The notes: generated by a model from the letters alone, not told the origin. A stretch of 64,000 bases of DNA from Methylotenera sp. (GCA_013141075.1 JABFRQ010000004.1:67073-131072); one strand, 5' to 3'; positions 25,486 to 34,734 are shown, counted from the first letter of the stretch. Program-made: numbers and translations.

Positions 25486-26268
25486 GTGAAACAAATTCAA
25501 TTTAAAGTTTATCAATACTTATTCAAGCCATCGTTGGTTGGCATAATTGCAACCCTAATATGCATACCATTGTTTATTAACTTTGGATTATGGCAATACA
25601 ACAAGGCACAACAAAAACTGTCTATACAGTCGGCCTACAATCAGGCAAAAGTTGGTGATGCATTGCTATTTCCAGCCGAAATTATCAGCAATAACGTTGT
25701 AGAGCTTGAAGATTGGAAGTATAAGAAAGTGAGCGTTGTCGGTACATATGAAACGAAATATCAGTTTTTGTTAGACAATCAAGTGGAGGGTCAACGCGTT
25801 GGTTACCATGTGATTACGCCACTGAAAATTGATGGTAGTACGCAGTATGTGTTAGTTAATCGTGGATGGATTTTAGGTAAAGACACACATACAGATTTAC
25901 CGGAATTTAGCACACCTACAGGTAAAATTACGCTGACAGGTCAGATATGGGTGCCGAGTAAAAAGTTTTTCAGCTTAGAAGGAAAAGCTAATCCAGCCAA
26001 TAAAAATGAAGTTTGGCAGGCCGTTTGGCAAAATATGGACATGGCTAAATACCAAAAGAGCGTGCCATTTTCAGTATCAGCCATGGCGATTAAGTTGGAT
26101 GGCGATGTTGATGCGGGTGGATTTGTGCGTAATTGGCAAGTGCCAGTAGAGCGCATTGCCACTAATATTGGCTATGCTTATCAATGGTTTGGCTTTGCAC
26201 TAGCCAGCCTATTTATTTTTATCTACATGAGTTTCACAAGAATAAAGCAAGAATCGGAAGCTATCTAA
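25486..26268 (+). CDS. SURF1 family cytochrome oxidase assembly protein
   Basis: Assists haem a insertion into subunit I. 260 residues with the SURF1 layout: N-terminal membrane helix (IATLICIPLFINFGLWQYNKA), a periplasmic domain with WKYKKVSVVGTYETKYQFLLDNQV and HVITPLKIDG...YVLVNRGWI, and a C-terminal helix (YAYQWFGFALASLFIFIY). A GTG at 25486 is the start, in line with the distance to the first helix. It heads the SURF1, SCO-like, ctaA, ctaB cluster and is divergent from DUF2909. Confidence 0.93.
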   Translation: MKQIQFKVYQYLFKPSLVGIIATLICIPLFINFGLWQYNKAQQKLSIQSAYNQAKVGDALLFPAEIISNNVVELEDWKYKKVSVVGTYETKYQFLLDNQVEGQRVGYHVITPLKIDGSTQYVLVNRGWILGKDTHTDLPEFSTPTGKITLTGQIWVPSKKFFSLEGKANPANKNEVWQAVWQNMDMAKYQKSVPFSVSAMAIKLDGDVDAGGFVRNWQVPVERIATNIGYAYQWFGFALASLFIFIYMSFTRIKQESEAI

Positions 26269-26356
26269 CTGAATTGTTGCCATACTTTGACCACGCCAAT
26301 TTATAATGGCGGGTATTTATAAAATTGATTTACAGATTAACTAATTAGAGCAAAAA

Positions 26357-26980
26357 ATGCAAAACAACCAAAATATTACAGAGCAGACTTCAGAACTTGA
26401 AATGCAGCGTAGAGGCCGCAAAGTGGTGTTGCTAATGCTTATATTTTTCATCGTGCCTATTGTTGTAGTCATCATGATGTATAAACTCGACTGGAAACCA
26501 AATGGCGAAAGTTTAGGCGAGTTAGTTAGGCCAGCACGCTTGCTGGATTCTTCAAGTGAATTAAAAAATAATGAAGGCTCAGTGCTGCCAGCCACATTTT
26601 GGAAAGAAAAATGGAGTGTGGTATATATAGCAGGAGATTGCAAAAAAACCTGTTTAGATAAATTGCATGATATGCGCCAGTTGCACGTATCACTATACAA
26701 AGATATTGAGCGGGCGCAACGCGTATTGATTACCTCTACGCAAGATGTAGCAAGTATAAAACGCGATTATCCAGATATGATAATTATTAACCAGCCTATA
26801 GAAAATATTGCAAAACTCTCTCAACAATTTCAGGTGAATAATGAAGATATCAGCACAAGTAATCGTCTATATTTGGTTGATCCGCTCGGACATTTAATGA
26901 TGAGCTATCAACCAAGTATACCGCTTACCAACGTGCGTAAAGATTTGTCACGCTTACTCAGATTTTCTTGGGCAGGCTAG
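26357..26980 (+). CDS. SCO/thioredoxin-like membrane protein in the oxidase assembly cluster
   Basis: 207 residues. One membrane helix (VVLLMLIFFIVPIVVVIMMY, about 28-47) anchors a periplasmic thioredoxin-like domain that has a C-X3-C pair (GDCKKTCLDKLHDMRQ), the spacing of SCO1 copper/thiol proteins, then a LVDPLGHLMMSY segment similar to the SCO strand. It lacks a clear downstream SCO His, so copper binding is uncertain. It lies between SURF1 and ctaA (10 bp gap), where other betaproteobacteria carry the same short gene. I infer a CuA-centre or thiol-redox assembly role. Confidence 0.75.
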   Translation: MQNNQNITEQTSELEMQRRGRKVVLLMLIFFIVPIVVVIMMYKLDWKPNGESLGELVRPARLLDSSSELKNNEGSVLPATFWKEKWSVVYIAGDCKKTCLDKLHDMRQLHVSLYKDIERAQRVLITSTQDVASIKRDYPDMIIINQPIENIAKLSQQFQVNNEDISTSNRLYLVDPLGHLMMSYQPSIPLTNVRKDLSRLLRFSWAG

Positions 26981-26989
26981 TTTAATATA

Positions 26990-27994
26990 ATGTATTTAAC
27001 TTCACGTAGCTATAAAGCATTTAGAGGGCTTGTACTAATTGGCGCAATTTTAGCCTTATGCGTAGTGGTGCTTGGCGCTTATGTGAGGTTGTCTGATGCT
27101 GGTCTAGGCTGCCCAGATTGGCCAGGCTGCTACGGCACATTAACAGTACCGCAGAGTGAAGCGGCAATTAGTCAGGCGCAAACGGCTTTTCCGCAAAGTA
27201 CGGTTGAAGTAGGTAAAGCTTGGCGTGAAATGGCGCACCGCTACTTAGCTAGCACATTAGGTTTGATTGTATTGGTGATTTTTGTGCTTGGTTGGGTGGC
27301 AAAACGTGAAACAAAAAGCTCCCCTTGGACAGCCACTTTTTTACTATTGTTGATTGCATTTCAGGGAATGTTAGGCATGTGGACAGTCACCATGCTCCTC
27401 AAGCCCGTTATAGTGAGCGCCCATTTGCTTGGCGGCATGTCCACGTTAGCAATGCTCACATGGCTGGCGCATGGGCATTGGGGGCATACATCTGGCAATA
27501 TTGTTAGAACAACTTACCTAAAGCCAGCGATACGTTTTGCTTTGTTGATACTATTTATGCAGATTTTTTTAGGTGGCTGGACTAGCACCAATTATGCGGC
27601 GTTAGCTTGTACAGATTTCCCGACTTGTCATGGTGTACTTGTGCCAGAAATGGACTTTAAAGATGCATTTCATTTGGTGCGTGAATTAGGCCAAAATGCG
27701 AATGGCGGCGCGCTAAGCCTAGCCTCAATTACTGCAATACAATGGTCGCATAGACTTGGTGCGTTAATTACGCTGCTTTACTTAGGCGTTTTGGCGTTCA
27801 ATATATTTAAATATTGGCAATTAAAACGCATCGGATTAGTGTTGCTAGTGACACTTTGTTTGCAAGTGGCTTTAGGAATTGCCAACTTAATATTGCATTT
27901 GCCTTTAGTCTTAGCTGTAGCGCATAACCTTACTGCGGGCTTATTGGTGATTATTTTAGTGATGCTAAACTCAAAAATTACCAGCACTAAATAA
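26990..27994 (+). CDS. ctaA: Haem A synthase (CtaA/COX15)
   Basis: Oxidises the C8 methyl of haem O to give haem A. 334 residues, eight membrane helices. Family signatures are present: GAYVRLSDAGLGCPDWPGC in the first loop, KAWREMAHRYLASTLG (haem-ligand His), VSAHLLGGMSTLAML, ACTDFPTCHGVL with paired Cys, and QWSHRLGALITLLYLG. It starts 10 bp after the SCO-like gene and is followed by ctaB after 75 bp; the two enzymes act in sequence (ctaB then ctaA). Confidence 0.97.
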   Translation: MYLTSRSYKAFRGLVLIGAILALCVVVLGAYVRLSDAGLGCPDWPGCYGTLTVPQSEAAISQAQTAFPQSTVEVGKAWREMAHRYLASTLGLIVLVIFVLGWVAKRETKSSPWTATFLLLLIAFQGMLGMWTVTMLLKPVIVSAHLLGGMSTLAMLTWLAHGHWGHTSGNIVRTTYLKPAIRFALLILFMQIFLGGWTSTNYAALACTDFPTCHGVLVPEMDFKDAFHLVRELGQNANGGALSLASITAIQWSHRLGALITLLYLGVLAFNIFKYWQLKRIGLVLLVTLCLQVALGIANLILHLPLVLAVAHNLTAGLLVIILVMLNSKITSTK

Positions 27995-28069
27995 GTGGAC
28001 ACAGAATATTTTTAAAATCAGATAAATCCAAATAGAAATTAAACAAAACGTAACCAGTGTGAGCAAACA

Positions 28070-28966
28070 ATGACAACCAGTACAAGCACCATGCAAAACT
28101 TATGCTTAAGCTTCAAAAGCTTCTTCTCGCTTTGCAAACCTAGAGTAACTTCACTCATTGTGTTTACCGCCATCATAGGCATGTTTCTTGCCACCCCAGG
28201 CATGGTGCCGTGGCCAATCTTACTTGCCACTACCGTGGGCATTGCGTTTGCTTCAGGTGCGGCAGCTGCTTTTAACTGTTTAATTGAACATAAAATTGAC
28301 GCGATAATGGCGCGCACGCGCGGTAGAGCAATCCCTACAGGGCAAGTATCATCATCACAAACCTCAATTTTCGCAACGATTCTTGGCGGTGCAGGTTTAG
28401 CGATTTTATACTTTTTTGTGAATCCACTTACCATGTGGCTCACGTTTGCTACGTTTGTAGGTTATGCGGTGATTTACACAGTATTTTTAAAACCAGCCAC
28501 GCCGATGAATATTGTGATTGGTGGCGCGTCTGGCGCAATGCCACCAATACTTGGTTGGGCGGCTGTTACAAATACTGTTGCGCCAGAATCACTCATCATG
28601 TTTTTAATTATCTTCACTTGGACGCCACCACACTTTTGGGCATTAGCGCTATATAGACGCGAAGAATATGCAAAAGTCGGCATGCCAATGTTGCCTGTTA
28701 CGCATGGCGAAGCGTTTACCTTGCTACATATTTTGCTCTACACCATCATTTTGGTCGCAGTATCACTAATGCCTTACGCAATGGGCATGAGTGGCCTAAT
28801 TTACTTGGCATCAGCCATTATTTTAAATGCCATATTTATGGCTTATGTAATTGGTTTATATCGAAAATATTCTGATGATTTAGCTAAACGCACTTTCAAA
28901 TATTCAATACTCTACCTAACACTACTTTTTGCGGCGTTGCTGGTAGACCACTATTGGATGATTTGA
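28070..28966 (+). CDS. ctaB: Protohaem IX farnesyltransferase (haem O synthase)
   Basis: Adds a farnesyl group to protohaem, giving haem O, the CtaA substrate. 298 residues, UbiA-type prenyltransferase with nine membrane segments. The first Asp-rich motif region is [21 protein letters not shown] and the second area contains [18 protein letters not shown], which is characteristic of CtaB. The N-terminus MTTSTSTMQ is variable; Met8 could also start. It closes the haem A cluster. A tRNA-Arg gene lies 12 bp downstream on the other strand. Confidence 0.97.
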   Translation: MTTSTSTMQNLCLSFKSFFSLCKPRVTSLIVFTAIIGMFLATPGMVPWPILLATTVGIAFASGAAAAFNCLIEHKIDAIMARTRGRAIPTGQVSSSQTSIFATILGGAGLAILYFFVNPLTMWLTFATFVGYAVIYTVFLKPATPMNIVIGGASGAMPPILGWAAVTNTVAPESLIMFLIIFTWTPPHFWALALYRREEYAKVGMPMLPVTHGEAFTLLHILLYTIILVAVSLMPYAMGMSGLIYLASAIILNAIFMAYVIGLYRKYSDDLAKRTFKYSILYLTLLFAALLVDHYWMI

Positions 28967-28978
28967 AGAAAAGCTAAT

Positions 28979-29055
28979 TGGTGCGCCCGACGAGATTCGA
29001 ACTCATGACCCTCGGCTTCGGAAACCGATACTCTATCCAGCTGAGCTACGGGCGC
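28979..29055 (-). tRNA. tRNA-Arg (anticodon CCG)
   Basis: 77 nt with encoded CCA on the minus strand. Acceptor GCGCCCG / CGGGCGC pairs fully, D arm is AGCTCAGCTGGATAGAGT, anticodon stem TCGGT / GCCGA encloses loop TTCCGAA giving CCG (reads CGG), T arm is ATGAGTTCGAATCTCGT. Confidence 0.96.
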
Positions 29056-29118
29056 AAATTATTGCAAGCATTATAACAAAACATAGTCATTCTTGCCGCT
29101 TTACCTTGCCGCTAGGTC

Positions 29119-29147
29119 TTTTACCTTCTAAGAAGAGCGGGTATAAT
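29119..29147 (+). promoter_or_regulatory. Candidate sigma-70 promoter of the dihaem cytochrome gene
   Basis: A consensus TATAAT -10 box at 29142-29147 with a poor TTTTAC -35 at 29119-29124, 17-bp spacing, 47 bp upstream of the start at 29195. Confidence 0.5.
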
Positions 29148-29194
29148 GCCCGTTACATTTACTTACATTAAATCATTGATAGGGATTCACTGTT

Positions 29195-30211
29195 ATGAGC
29201 AATAAAGATAACGAATACAAAGGCTCCACTTTTTGGCAGCTCATTTTGGTTATTCCAGGTACTATTTTAGCGTTCACCTTATTGATTTCGTTAATTGCTA
29301 AAATGGCAGGTGGTGCAGCGCCTGAGGCAGCGGCGCCCGCTGCTGCAGTAGCAGCAGTTGAAGAAAATATTAAACCAGTGGCAGCCGTTGAAGTTGCTGC
29401 TGCCGATGCCGGCCCTCATGTTGATAAAAGCGGTGAAGAAGTGGTGACAGCCGTTTGTGGCATGTGCCACGGCACAGGCCTAATGAACTCACCAAAAATT
29501 GGTGATAAGGATGCTTGGAAACCACGTATTGCACAGGGTTACGATACGCTTGTAAAAAATGCAATTAATGGTATTCGTACAATGCCTGCCAAGGGTGGTA
29601 ATCCTGCACTTACAGATGGCGAAATTGCAAACGCAGTGGCACATATGGCCAACTTAGGCGGCGCTGATTTTAAAGCGCCTGCGCCAAAAGCGGCTGATGC
29701 AACGGCTAGCGAAGTAACGCCTGTGGCAGATGCCGCAGTGGCTGCGCCAGCGGTTGTAGAAGCTGCGCCAGCGGCGGCAGTTGCAGCTGCTGCTACTGTA
29801 GCAACCACTAAAGTAATGCCAGTAGAAAAAGTGGCAAAAAAAGTTGAAGCTAAAGCGGCAGAAAAAGCGCCTGCAGTAGTTCAAGCGCCAGTAGTAGAAA
29901 AAGCAGCAGTTGTAGAAGCCAAAGTTGAACCTGTGGCGGTTGCAGCAGCACCAGATTCAGCTGCAACAGGTAAAGAAGTCTATAAAGCCACCTGTGCAAT
30001 GTGCCACGGTACTGGCTTAATGAATGCACCTAAATTTGGTGATAAAGAACAATGGGCGCCACGCATTACACAAGGTTACGACACGCTAGTAAGCCACGCT
30101 GTAAACGGCATCCGCACTATGCCTCCTAAAGGTGGTAATGAAGATTGGTCAGACAAAGAAATTGGTAATGCCGTTAAGTACATGGCTAATGAAGCAGGTG
30201 CTGGTTTTTAA
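29195..30211 (+). CDS. Membrane-anchored tandem cytochrome c5-type dihaem protein
   Basis: Electron carrier of the periplasmic face. 338 residues: an N-terminal membrane helix (about 14-36), an Ala-rich linker, a first haem domain with CGMCHGTGLMNSPKIG (haem Cys88/Cys91/His92) and RTMPAKGGN, then an Ala/Val/Lys-rich linker of about 90 residues and a second domain with CAMCHGTGLMNAPKFG (Cys267/Cys270/His271) and RTMPPKGGN. The two domains are about 70% alike by eye and each has the c5 pattern with Met in RTMP. Close neighbour of the ctaC-ctaB locus, so electron delivery to the oxidase is plausible. The arrangement arose by internal duplication. Confidence 0.93.
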   Translation: MSNKDNEYKGSTFWQLILVIPGTILAFTLLISLIAKMAGGAAPEAAAPAAAVAAVEENIKPVAAVEVAAADAGPHVDKSGEEVVTAVCGMCHGTGLMNSPKIGDKDAWKPRIAQGYDTLVKNAINGIRTMPAKGGNPALTDGEIANAVAHMANLGGADFKAPAPKAADATASEVTPVADAAVAAPAVVEAAPAAAVAAAATVATTKVMPVEKVAKKVEAKAAEKAPAVVQAPVVEKAAVVEAKVEPVAVAAAPDSAATGKEVYKATCAMCHGTGLMNAPKFGDKEQWAPRITQGYDTLVSHAVNGIRTMPPKGGNEDWSDKEIGNAVKYMANEAGAGF

Positions 30212-30269
30212 TTAAGACCATTCATCAAACACTGATAGCCCACCAGTTTTAAGTTATTTAAAACAAATG

Positions 30270-30302
30270 AAAAAGCCACTTAACCGTTTAAGTGGCTTTT
30301 TC
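30270..30302 (+). terminator. Intrinsic terminator after the dihaem cytochrome
   Basis: AAAAAGCCACTTAA / TTAAGTGGCTTTTT stem with a short CCG loop, 58 bp after the stop and just before apaH. Confidence 0.9.
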
Positions 30303-30337
30303 TATTTTGGCTAGTCGTATATTTATAGAGGTGCATA

Positions 30338-31174
30338 ATGGCTAAGTATGCAATTGGCGACATTCAAGGCTGTTATCATGCTTTTCAAGCATTATTAGCA
30401 CGCATCGCCTTTAACCCAAAAGTAGACGAGCTTTGGTTGGTGGGTGATTTAATCAACCGCGGCAGTGGTTCGCTTGAAGTGTTACGTTGGTGTTACACGC
30501 ATCAAGCAAGTTTAAAGGTGATATTAGGCAATCATGATTTACATGCGCTGGTGGTCGCCAGCGGCTTTGTAAAGGCGCACAGGGGCGATACTTTAGATGC
30601 TTTGTTGCAGGCAGAAGACAGCGAAACATTGCTGCATTGGTTGCGTCATCAGCACTTAGCGTATCAAGATGAAAATTATTTAATGGTGCATGCAGGTTTA
30701 TTGCCGCAATGGACTGCCGAGCAAGCCATGAATTATGCCCTAGAGGTTGAAGTTGCTTTGCAAGGTGCAGATTATTTACATTTTTTAGCCCATATGTACG
30801 GCAACTTGCCCAATAGCTGGCATGAAGACTTAACGGGTTTAGACAGATTACGCGTGATTACCAATGCCCTGACGAGGCTGAGAGTGTGTGATGCAGAAGG
30901 CGTAATGGAATTTAGCTTTAAAGGCGAGTTGTTGGATGTGCCTAGTGGCTACATGCCATGGTTTGATGCGCCAAACCGCGCTACGCAAGGCACGCAAGTA
31001 ATTTTTGGTCATTGGTCTGCATTAGGTTTACAACAGCGAAAAAACATTTTTGCGCTTGATACAGGCTGTTTGTGGGGCGGCCAGCTTACCGCGATGAACT
31101 TGGAAACTAAAGCCATTACACAAGTGCAATCGCATGTGCTAGATAAACCTATAAAGTTAAACCCGTCAAAATAA
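30338..31174 (+). CDS. apaH: Bis(5'-nucleosyl)-tetraphosphatase, symmetrical
   Basis: Hydrolyses Ap4A to 2 ADP. 278 residues with the PPP-family metal motifs in order: GDIQGCYHAF, VGDLINRGSGSLEVLRW and GNHDLHALV, then VHAGLLPQW and VIFGHWSALGL. NRGSGS replaces the usual NRGPDS, a conservative change at the end of the second motif. A GAGG ribosome site sits 8 bp before ATG. Monocistronic between two hairpins; the folA/ksgA partners seen in enterics are absent. Confidence 0.96.
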   Translation: MAKYAIGDIQGCYHAFQALLARIAFNPKVDELWLVGDLINRGSGSLEVLRWCYTHQASLKVILGNHDLHALVVASGFVKAHRGDTLDALLQAEDSETLLHWLRHQHLAYQDENYLMVHAGLLPQWTAEQAMNYALEVEVALQGADYLHFLAHMYGNLPNSWHEDLTGLDRLRVITNALTRLRVCDAEGVMEFSFKGELLDVPSGYMPWFDAPNRATQGTQVIFGHWSALGLQQRKNIFALDTGCLWGGQLTAMNLETKAITQVQSHVLDKPIKLNPSK

Positions 31175-31234
31175 CTGCAACTAAATGCGGCTGGAATTTC
31201 TACGCAAAATTTCGCTTGAAAACGTGCGAGAGAA

Positions 31235-31283
31235 AAGCAATGCCCTGAGCGCCGCCTACAGAGCGGCTCTCAGGGCATTGCTT
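31235..31283. terminator. Terminator hairpin, family B copy 2
   Basis: 21-bp stem with one mismatch: AAGCAATGCCCTGAG... / ...CTCAGGGCATTGCTT, loop about 7 nt. Almost the same core as copy 1. It lies between the convergent apaH and the plsC-like acyltransferase. The AGAGAAAA leader is also shared with copy 1. Confidence 0.85.
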
Positions 31284-31306
31284 AAGAGTGCGTGCAAATA
31301 AAAAGG

Positions 31307-32125
31307 TTAAAAACCTAATTTTTCTCTAATTAAGTCATGAATATGTAGCGTTAATTCTTGGCGATTTTTATCTGCATGTGCAAGCGCTGTAGTGTGAATT
31401 GGCGCTAAAAAATGCAGCTCCACCACAGGATTTTTTTGCGACAAAATTTGTAGCATAGATTCTTTCATTGTCGTTTCTCCCGCATAAGCCACGCCAATAT
31501 TGGCGCTGCCATTTGGGTTGGGGTAACGAATCGCAACGGGGTGAATGGTCGCTTTGGCGTGGATGGCTGCTTGAATAATACTGCTTTTAAATGGCATCAT
31601 GGTGGTGCCATCGGTGGTGGTGCCTTCAGGAAACAAACACAAATTATCGCCATCCATTAGGCTGCGAGAAGTCACCTGCATAATGCGCGCAGCGTCTTGG
31701 CGCTTTTCACGATTGATAAAAAGCACGTTCGCTTTTCTTGCTAAATAGCCAATAATCGGCCAGTTTTTAATTTCAGATTTTGCAATAAATCTTAGCGGCA
31801 CAATGCTGTTTAGCGCATGAATATCTACCCATGAAATATGATTGGCTACCACCATAGTGCTGGTGATGGCTTGGTTTGGTGGTGGCACGTGGCCGTGCGC
31901 AGTAACGCGCATATTAAATGCCACGAGTAAATGACCGCACCACCATTTGGTAAGCCGCAATTTAAGCGGCTGGCTTGCCCATGGAAAAACCGCGCCAGCC
32001 GTCATCACGCCAACCAGCATGTGCGTGACAATGCGGCTAATTCTAAAGTAGCGCGTAATTCTATTGGTGAATATTGGGTTAATGGTTAATGGCGGCAAAG
32101 TGTCAATCGATACGCTATGCCTCAT
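31307..32125 (-). CDS. olsA: 1-acyl-glycerol-3-phosphate acyltransferase family protein, probable lyso-ornithine lipid O-acyltransferase
   Basis: PlsC-fold acyltransferase. The HX4D motif is NHISWVDIHAL, followed by KSEIKNWPIIGYLARKANVLFI and the substrate motif FPEGTTTDGTTMMPFK. A hydrophobic segment near residues 36-50 anchors it to the inner membrane. At 272 residues it is of OlsA size. It starts 30 bp after an OlsB-like gene and shares its Pho-box promoter, which favours ornithine lipid synthesis (OlsA acylates the hydroxyl of the lyso-lipid) over a role as the housekeeping PlsC. Biochemical specificity is inference from pairing. Confidence 0.85.
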   Translation of the reverse strand: MRHSVSIDTLPPLTINPIFTNRITRYFRISRIVTHMLVGVMTAGAVFPWASQPLKLRLTKWWCGHLLVAFNMRVTAHGHVPPPNQAITSTMVVANHISWVDIHALNSIVPLRFIAKSEIKNWPIIGYLARKANVLFINREKRQDAARIMQVTSRSLMDGDNLCLFPEGTTTDGTTMMPFKSSIIQAAIHAKATIHPVAIRYPNPNGSANIGVAYAGETTMKESMLQILSQKNPVVELHFLAPIHTTALAHADKNRQELTLHIHDLIREKLGF

Positions 32126-32155
32126 TAAAAATAACCTTTAAAAGTAGCTAAAATG

Positions 32156-32926
32156 TTATTTTAAAAAATGCGCAGCGTATCTAGGGTTCATTCTAGAAAG
32201 CGGTAACATTACCAGCATATCGGCTGTATTGAAATAGGGGTCCCATGCTGGCTCGCCACAAATGTAAGCGCCTAAGCGTAAATAGCCCTTAATGAGCGGC
32301 GGGCAAGCCACTTGCATATCAGTGCGCAAAGTGTCATTTAACAGCGGGTTGCGTGGAAACACGCGGTATTCAAGTGGCGATAAATAATCATCTTGCAATT
32401 TTTGATACAAACTCGCCGCCGCATGGCCGCCATCTGCCATGCTCACGCTACCGCAACCAATCATATATTCATAATTGTGCATTTGCATGTATTTTGCCAA
32501 GCCAGCCCATAGCATGGTAATTGTGCCGCCATTACGATAATTTTGATGTACGCAAGCGCGGCCAACTTCTACCGTGCTGCTAAATAAATGCGTTAATCTG
32601 CTTAAATCAAACTCGGCTGCAGAGTAATAACCGCCTGCTTCATTGGCGCTTGAAGGGCTTAAAATACGATAAGTGCCAATCACTTGATTCGTGTCTTTAT
32701 CGCGCACAATCAAGTGGTCGCAATATTGGTCAAAACCGTCCACATCCAGCCCGCCTGTGCCTAATAATTGCGCACCCATTTCTTGGGCAAATACTTTGTA
32801 ACGTAAGCGCTGCGCCTCTTCAACTTCAACTTGGCTGCGCGCAAGGCTAACGCTCAAGCGCTTTTGATCTGGCTTGTTGGTTTGTTCTAACTTATTTTCA
32901 AACAACAGAAACTCTTGATTTAACAT
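32156..32926 (-). CDS. olsB: L-ornithine N(alpha)-acyltransferase (OlsB-like GNAT)
   Basis: Transfers a 3-hydroxyacyl group from ACP to ornithine in the first step of ornithine lipid formation. 256 residues with the OlsB family blocks RYKVFAQEMGAQL, DQYCDHLIVRDKDTNQVIGTYRI, SSTVEVGRACVHQNYRNGG, YMIGCGSVSM and YLRLGAYICGEPAWD. Strong AAGGAG ribosome site before ATG. Three Pho-box heptamers lie 54-82 bp upstream, which fits replacement of phospholipids under phosphate starvation. Operon olsB-olsA. The related hemolysin/acetyltransferase annotation covers the same family. Confidence 0.9.
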   Translation of the reverse strand: MLNQEFLLFENKLEQTNKPDQKRLSVSLARSQVEVEEAQRLRYKVFAQEMGAQLLGTGGLDVDGFDQYCDHLIVRDKDTNQVIGTYRILSPSSANEAGGYYSAAEFDLSRLTHLFSSTVEVGRACVHQNYRNGGTITMLWAGLAKYMQMHNYEYMIGCGSVSMADGGHAAASLYQKLQDDYLSPLEYRVFPRNPLLNDTLRTDMQVACPPLIKGYLRLGAYICGEPAWDPYFNTADMLVMLPLSRMNPRYAAHFLK

Positions 32927-32979
32927 CGCTCATCTCCTTTTAAATTAGGGAGACTTTAATGCGAAATAATTAAGAAGCG

Positions 32980-33008
32980 ATGACAGAAATGTGACGGTTT
33001 ATTGACAA
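32980..33008 (-). promoter_or_regulatory. Triple Pho box of the olsBA operon
   Basis: Read on the minus strand: TTGTCAA-TAAA-CCGTCAC-ATTT-CTGTCAT, three heptamers at 11-bp period with A/T-rich 4-bp spacers, the PhoB-binding layout (consensus CTGTCAT). It ends 54 bp upstream of the olsB start. The 386-bp spacer 32927-33312 otherwise holds family A and B hairpins and no gene. Confidence 0.8.
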
Positions 33009-33082
33009 ATTAGAACGGTGAAATAGGAAATGATTGCGAGACACCACTTGCAAAATGTAGCTGTCCTAAAAATAATGTCATG

Positions 33083-33146
33083 GTCATTGCGAGCGTAGCG
33101 CGGCAATCTGAATTGTTATAGATTGCCGCGCTACGCTCGCAATGAC
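33083..33146. repeat. Dispersed inverted repeat, family A copy 4
   Basis: Left arm GTCATTGCGAGCGTAGCG, right arm CGCTACGCTCGCAATGAC, perfect pairing; AT-rich loop. Located upstream of the Pho box, between olsB and cysS. Confidence 0.92.
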
Positions 33147-33226
33147 GGTACTGATGTTTTTTTAAGTTACGGGGGCTATGACATTATTTAAAGGACTGGC
33201 ATAAATGCAATTTATGCAAAAAAACT

Positions 33227-33281
33227 AAAAAGAGCTGCCCTGCAAGCCGCATGGATATTGGCTCGCAGGGCAGCTCTTTTT
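33227..33281 (-). terminator. Terminator hairpin of cysS, family B copy 3
   Basis: 22-bp stem with one mismatch, core GAGCTGCCCTGC / GCAGGGCAGCTC, bounded by A and T runs on both sides. It starts 32 bp after the cysS stop. Confidence 0.9.
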
Positions 33282-33312
33282 ACGAAAATAACGTAATTTT
33301 ATGACAAAAATA

Positions 33313-34734
33313 CTAAGCGCGACGCCAAGTAGTGCCTTGTGGCGAATCTTCTAGAATGATGCCAGCGTCAGCAAGCTCTTTGCGAATACGGTCAGATTCG
33401 GCGAAGTTTTTCTCTTGCTTCGCTTGGGTGCGTTTTTTTATCATTAACTCGGTATAACTGTCCGAACCCAATCCTCCCGTAAGGGGTTCAAGGGTTGTAT
33501 TCAAACTCGCCACAATAGGGCTGCCTTGCAAAAAGTCATTTGCATCACGTTGCAATAACCCCAAAACACCTGCCAAACTTTTAAGTAAAGAAGCGGCTTC
33601 TACTGCTTTAGTTTTATTCACCTCATTAGCCAAATCAAACAGAACGGCCATTGCTTCTGGTGTGTTGAAGTCATCGTCCATAGCCTCTTTAAAACGCGCC
33701 GCTTGCGGGTGTTGCCAATCAATTGCAATATCAGTCACAACATGGCCACGCAAAGCCGTATACAGGCGAGTAAGCGCTAACTTAGCATCGTCTAAATGTT
33801 TGTCTGAATAGTTGAGTGGGCTGCGATAATGCGCGCGCAAAATGAAGAATCGCACCACTTCAGCATCGTACTTTTCTAGCACGGTACGAATGGTGAAAAA
33901 GTTGCCTAATGACTTAGACATTTTTTCATCGTCCACACGCACAAAGCCGTTGTGCATCCAATAATTGACCATTTGACAGGGTTTGCCATCATGGCTATGC
34001 GCGGCCTCGCTTTGCGCGATTTCATTTTCATGATGCGGAAACTGCAAGTCTTGCCCGCCACCGTGAATGTCAAAATGCTCGCCAAGTAAATGTGAGCTCA
34101 TCGCTGAGCATTCAATATGCCAACCTGGGCGGCCATTACCCCAAGGTGATGCCCAGCTTGGTTCGTTTGGCTTAACAGATTTCCACAACACAAAATCCAT
34201 GGGGTCTTTTTTGTGCGTATCAACTTCTACGCGCTCGCCCGCGCGCAAGTCTTCAAGTGATTTTCCTGATAGTTTTCCGTAACCTTCAAAGTTATTCACC
34301 GAGTAAAACACATCGCCATTGGCGGCCACGTAAGCAAAACCTTTTTCAATTAAGGCAGCAATCATTTGAATCATGCCATCTACATATTCGGTGGCTCTTG
34401 GCTCTAAATTTGGCCGAATAACGCCTAATTTTTCAGAATCTTCGTCCATCGCATCAATAAAACGCTGCGTTAATTGGCCGATAGTTTCGCCATTTTCATT
34501 GGCACGTTTGATGATTTTGTCGTCAATATCGGTGATGTTACGCACATAATTCACATCGTAACCTGAAGCACGTAGCCAACGGCTGACCATGTCAAACACC
34601 ACCATCACGCGCGCATGGCCTAAATGGCAGTAGTCATACACCGTCATGCCGCACACATACATGCTGACTTTGCCCGCAATAATGGGGGTAAATATTTGCT
34701 TTTCGCGGGCGAGGGTATTGTAAATTTTTAACAT
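33313..34734 (-). CDS. cysS: Cysteinyl-tRNA synthetase
   Basis: Charges tRNA-Cys. 473 residues, class I. N-terminal [20 protein letters not shown] carries the zinc-binding Cys and HLGH signature, zinc ligands recur in HIECSAM and [11 protein letters not shown], and the KMSKS loop is [11 protein letters not shown]. The C-terminal DALR-like helical domain is present and ends [13 protein letters not shown] promoter region of about 200 bp is shared with the divergent TPR gene at 34933. Confidence 0.97.
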   Translation of the reverse strand: MLKIYNTLAREKQIFTPIIAGKVSMYVCGMTVYDYCHLGHARVMVVFDMVSRWLRASGYDVNYVRNITDIDDKIIKRANENGETIGQLTQRFIDAMDEDSEKLGVIRPNLEPRATEYVDGMIQMIAALIEKGFAYVAANGDVFYSVNNFEGYGKLSGKSLEDLRAGERVEVDTHKKDPMDFVLWKSVKPNEPSWASPWGNGRPGWHIECSAMSSHLLGEHFDIHGGGQDLQFPHHENEIAQSEAAHSHDGKPCQMVNYWMHNGFVRVDDEKMSKSLGNFFTIRTVLEKYDAEVVRFFILRAHYRSPLNYSDKHLDDAKLALTRLYTALRGHVVTDIAIDWQHPQAARFKEAMDDDFNTPEAMAVLFDLANEVNKTKAVEAASLLKSLAGVLGLLQRDANDFLQGSPIVASLNTTLEPLTGGLGSDSYTELMIKKRTQAKQEKNFAESDRIRKELADAGIILEDSPQGTTWRRA

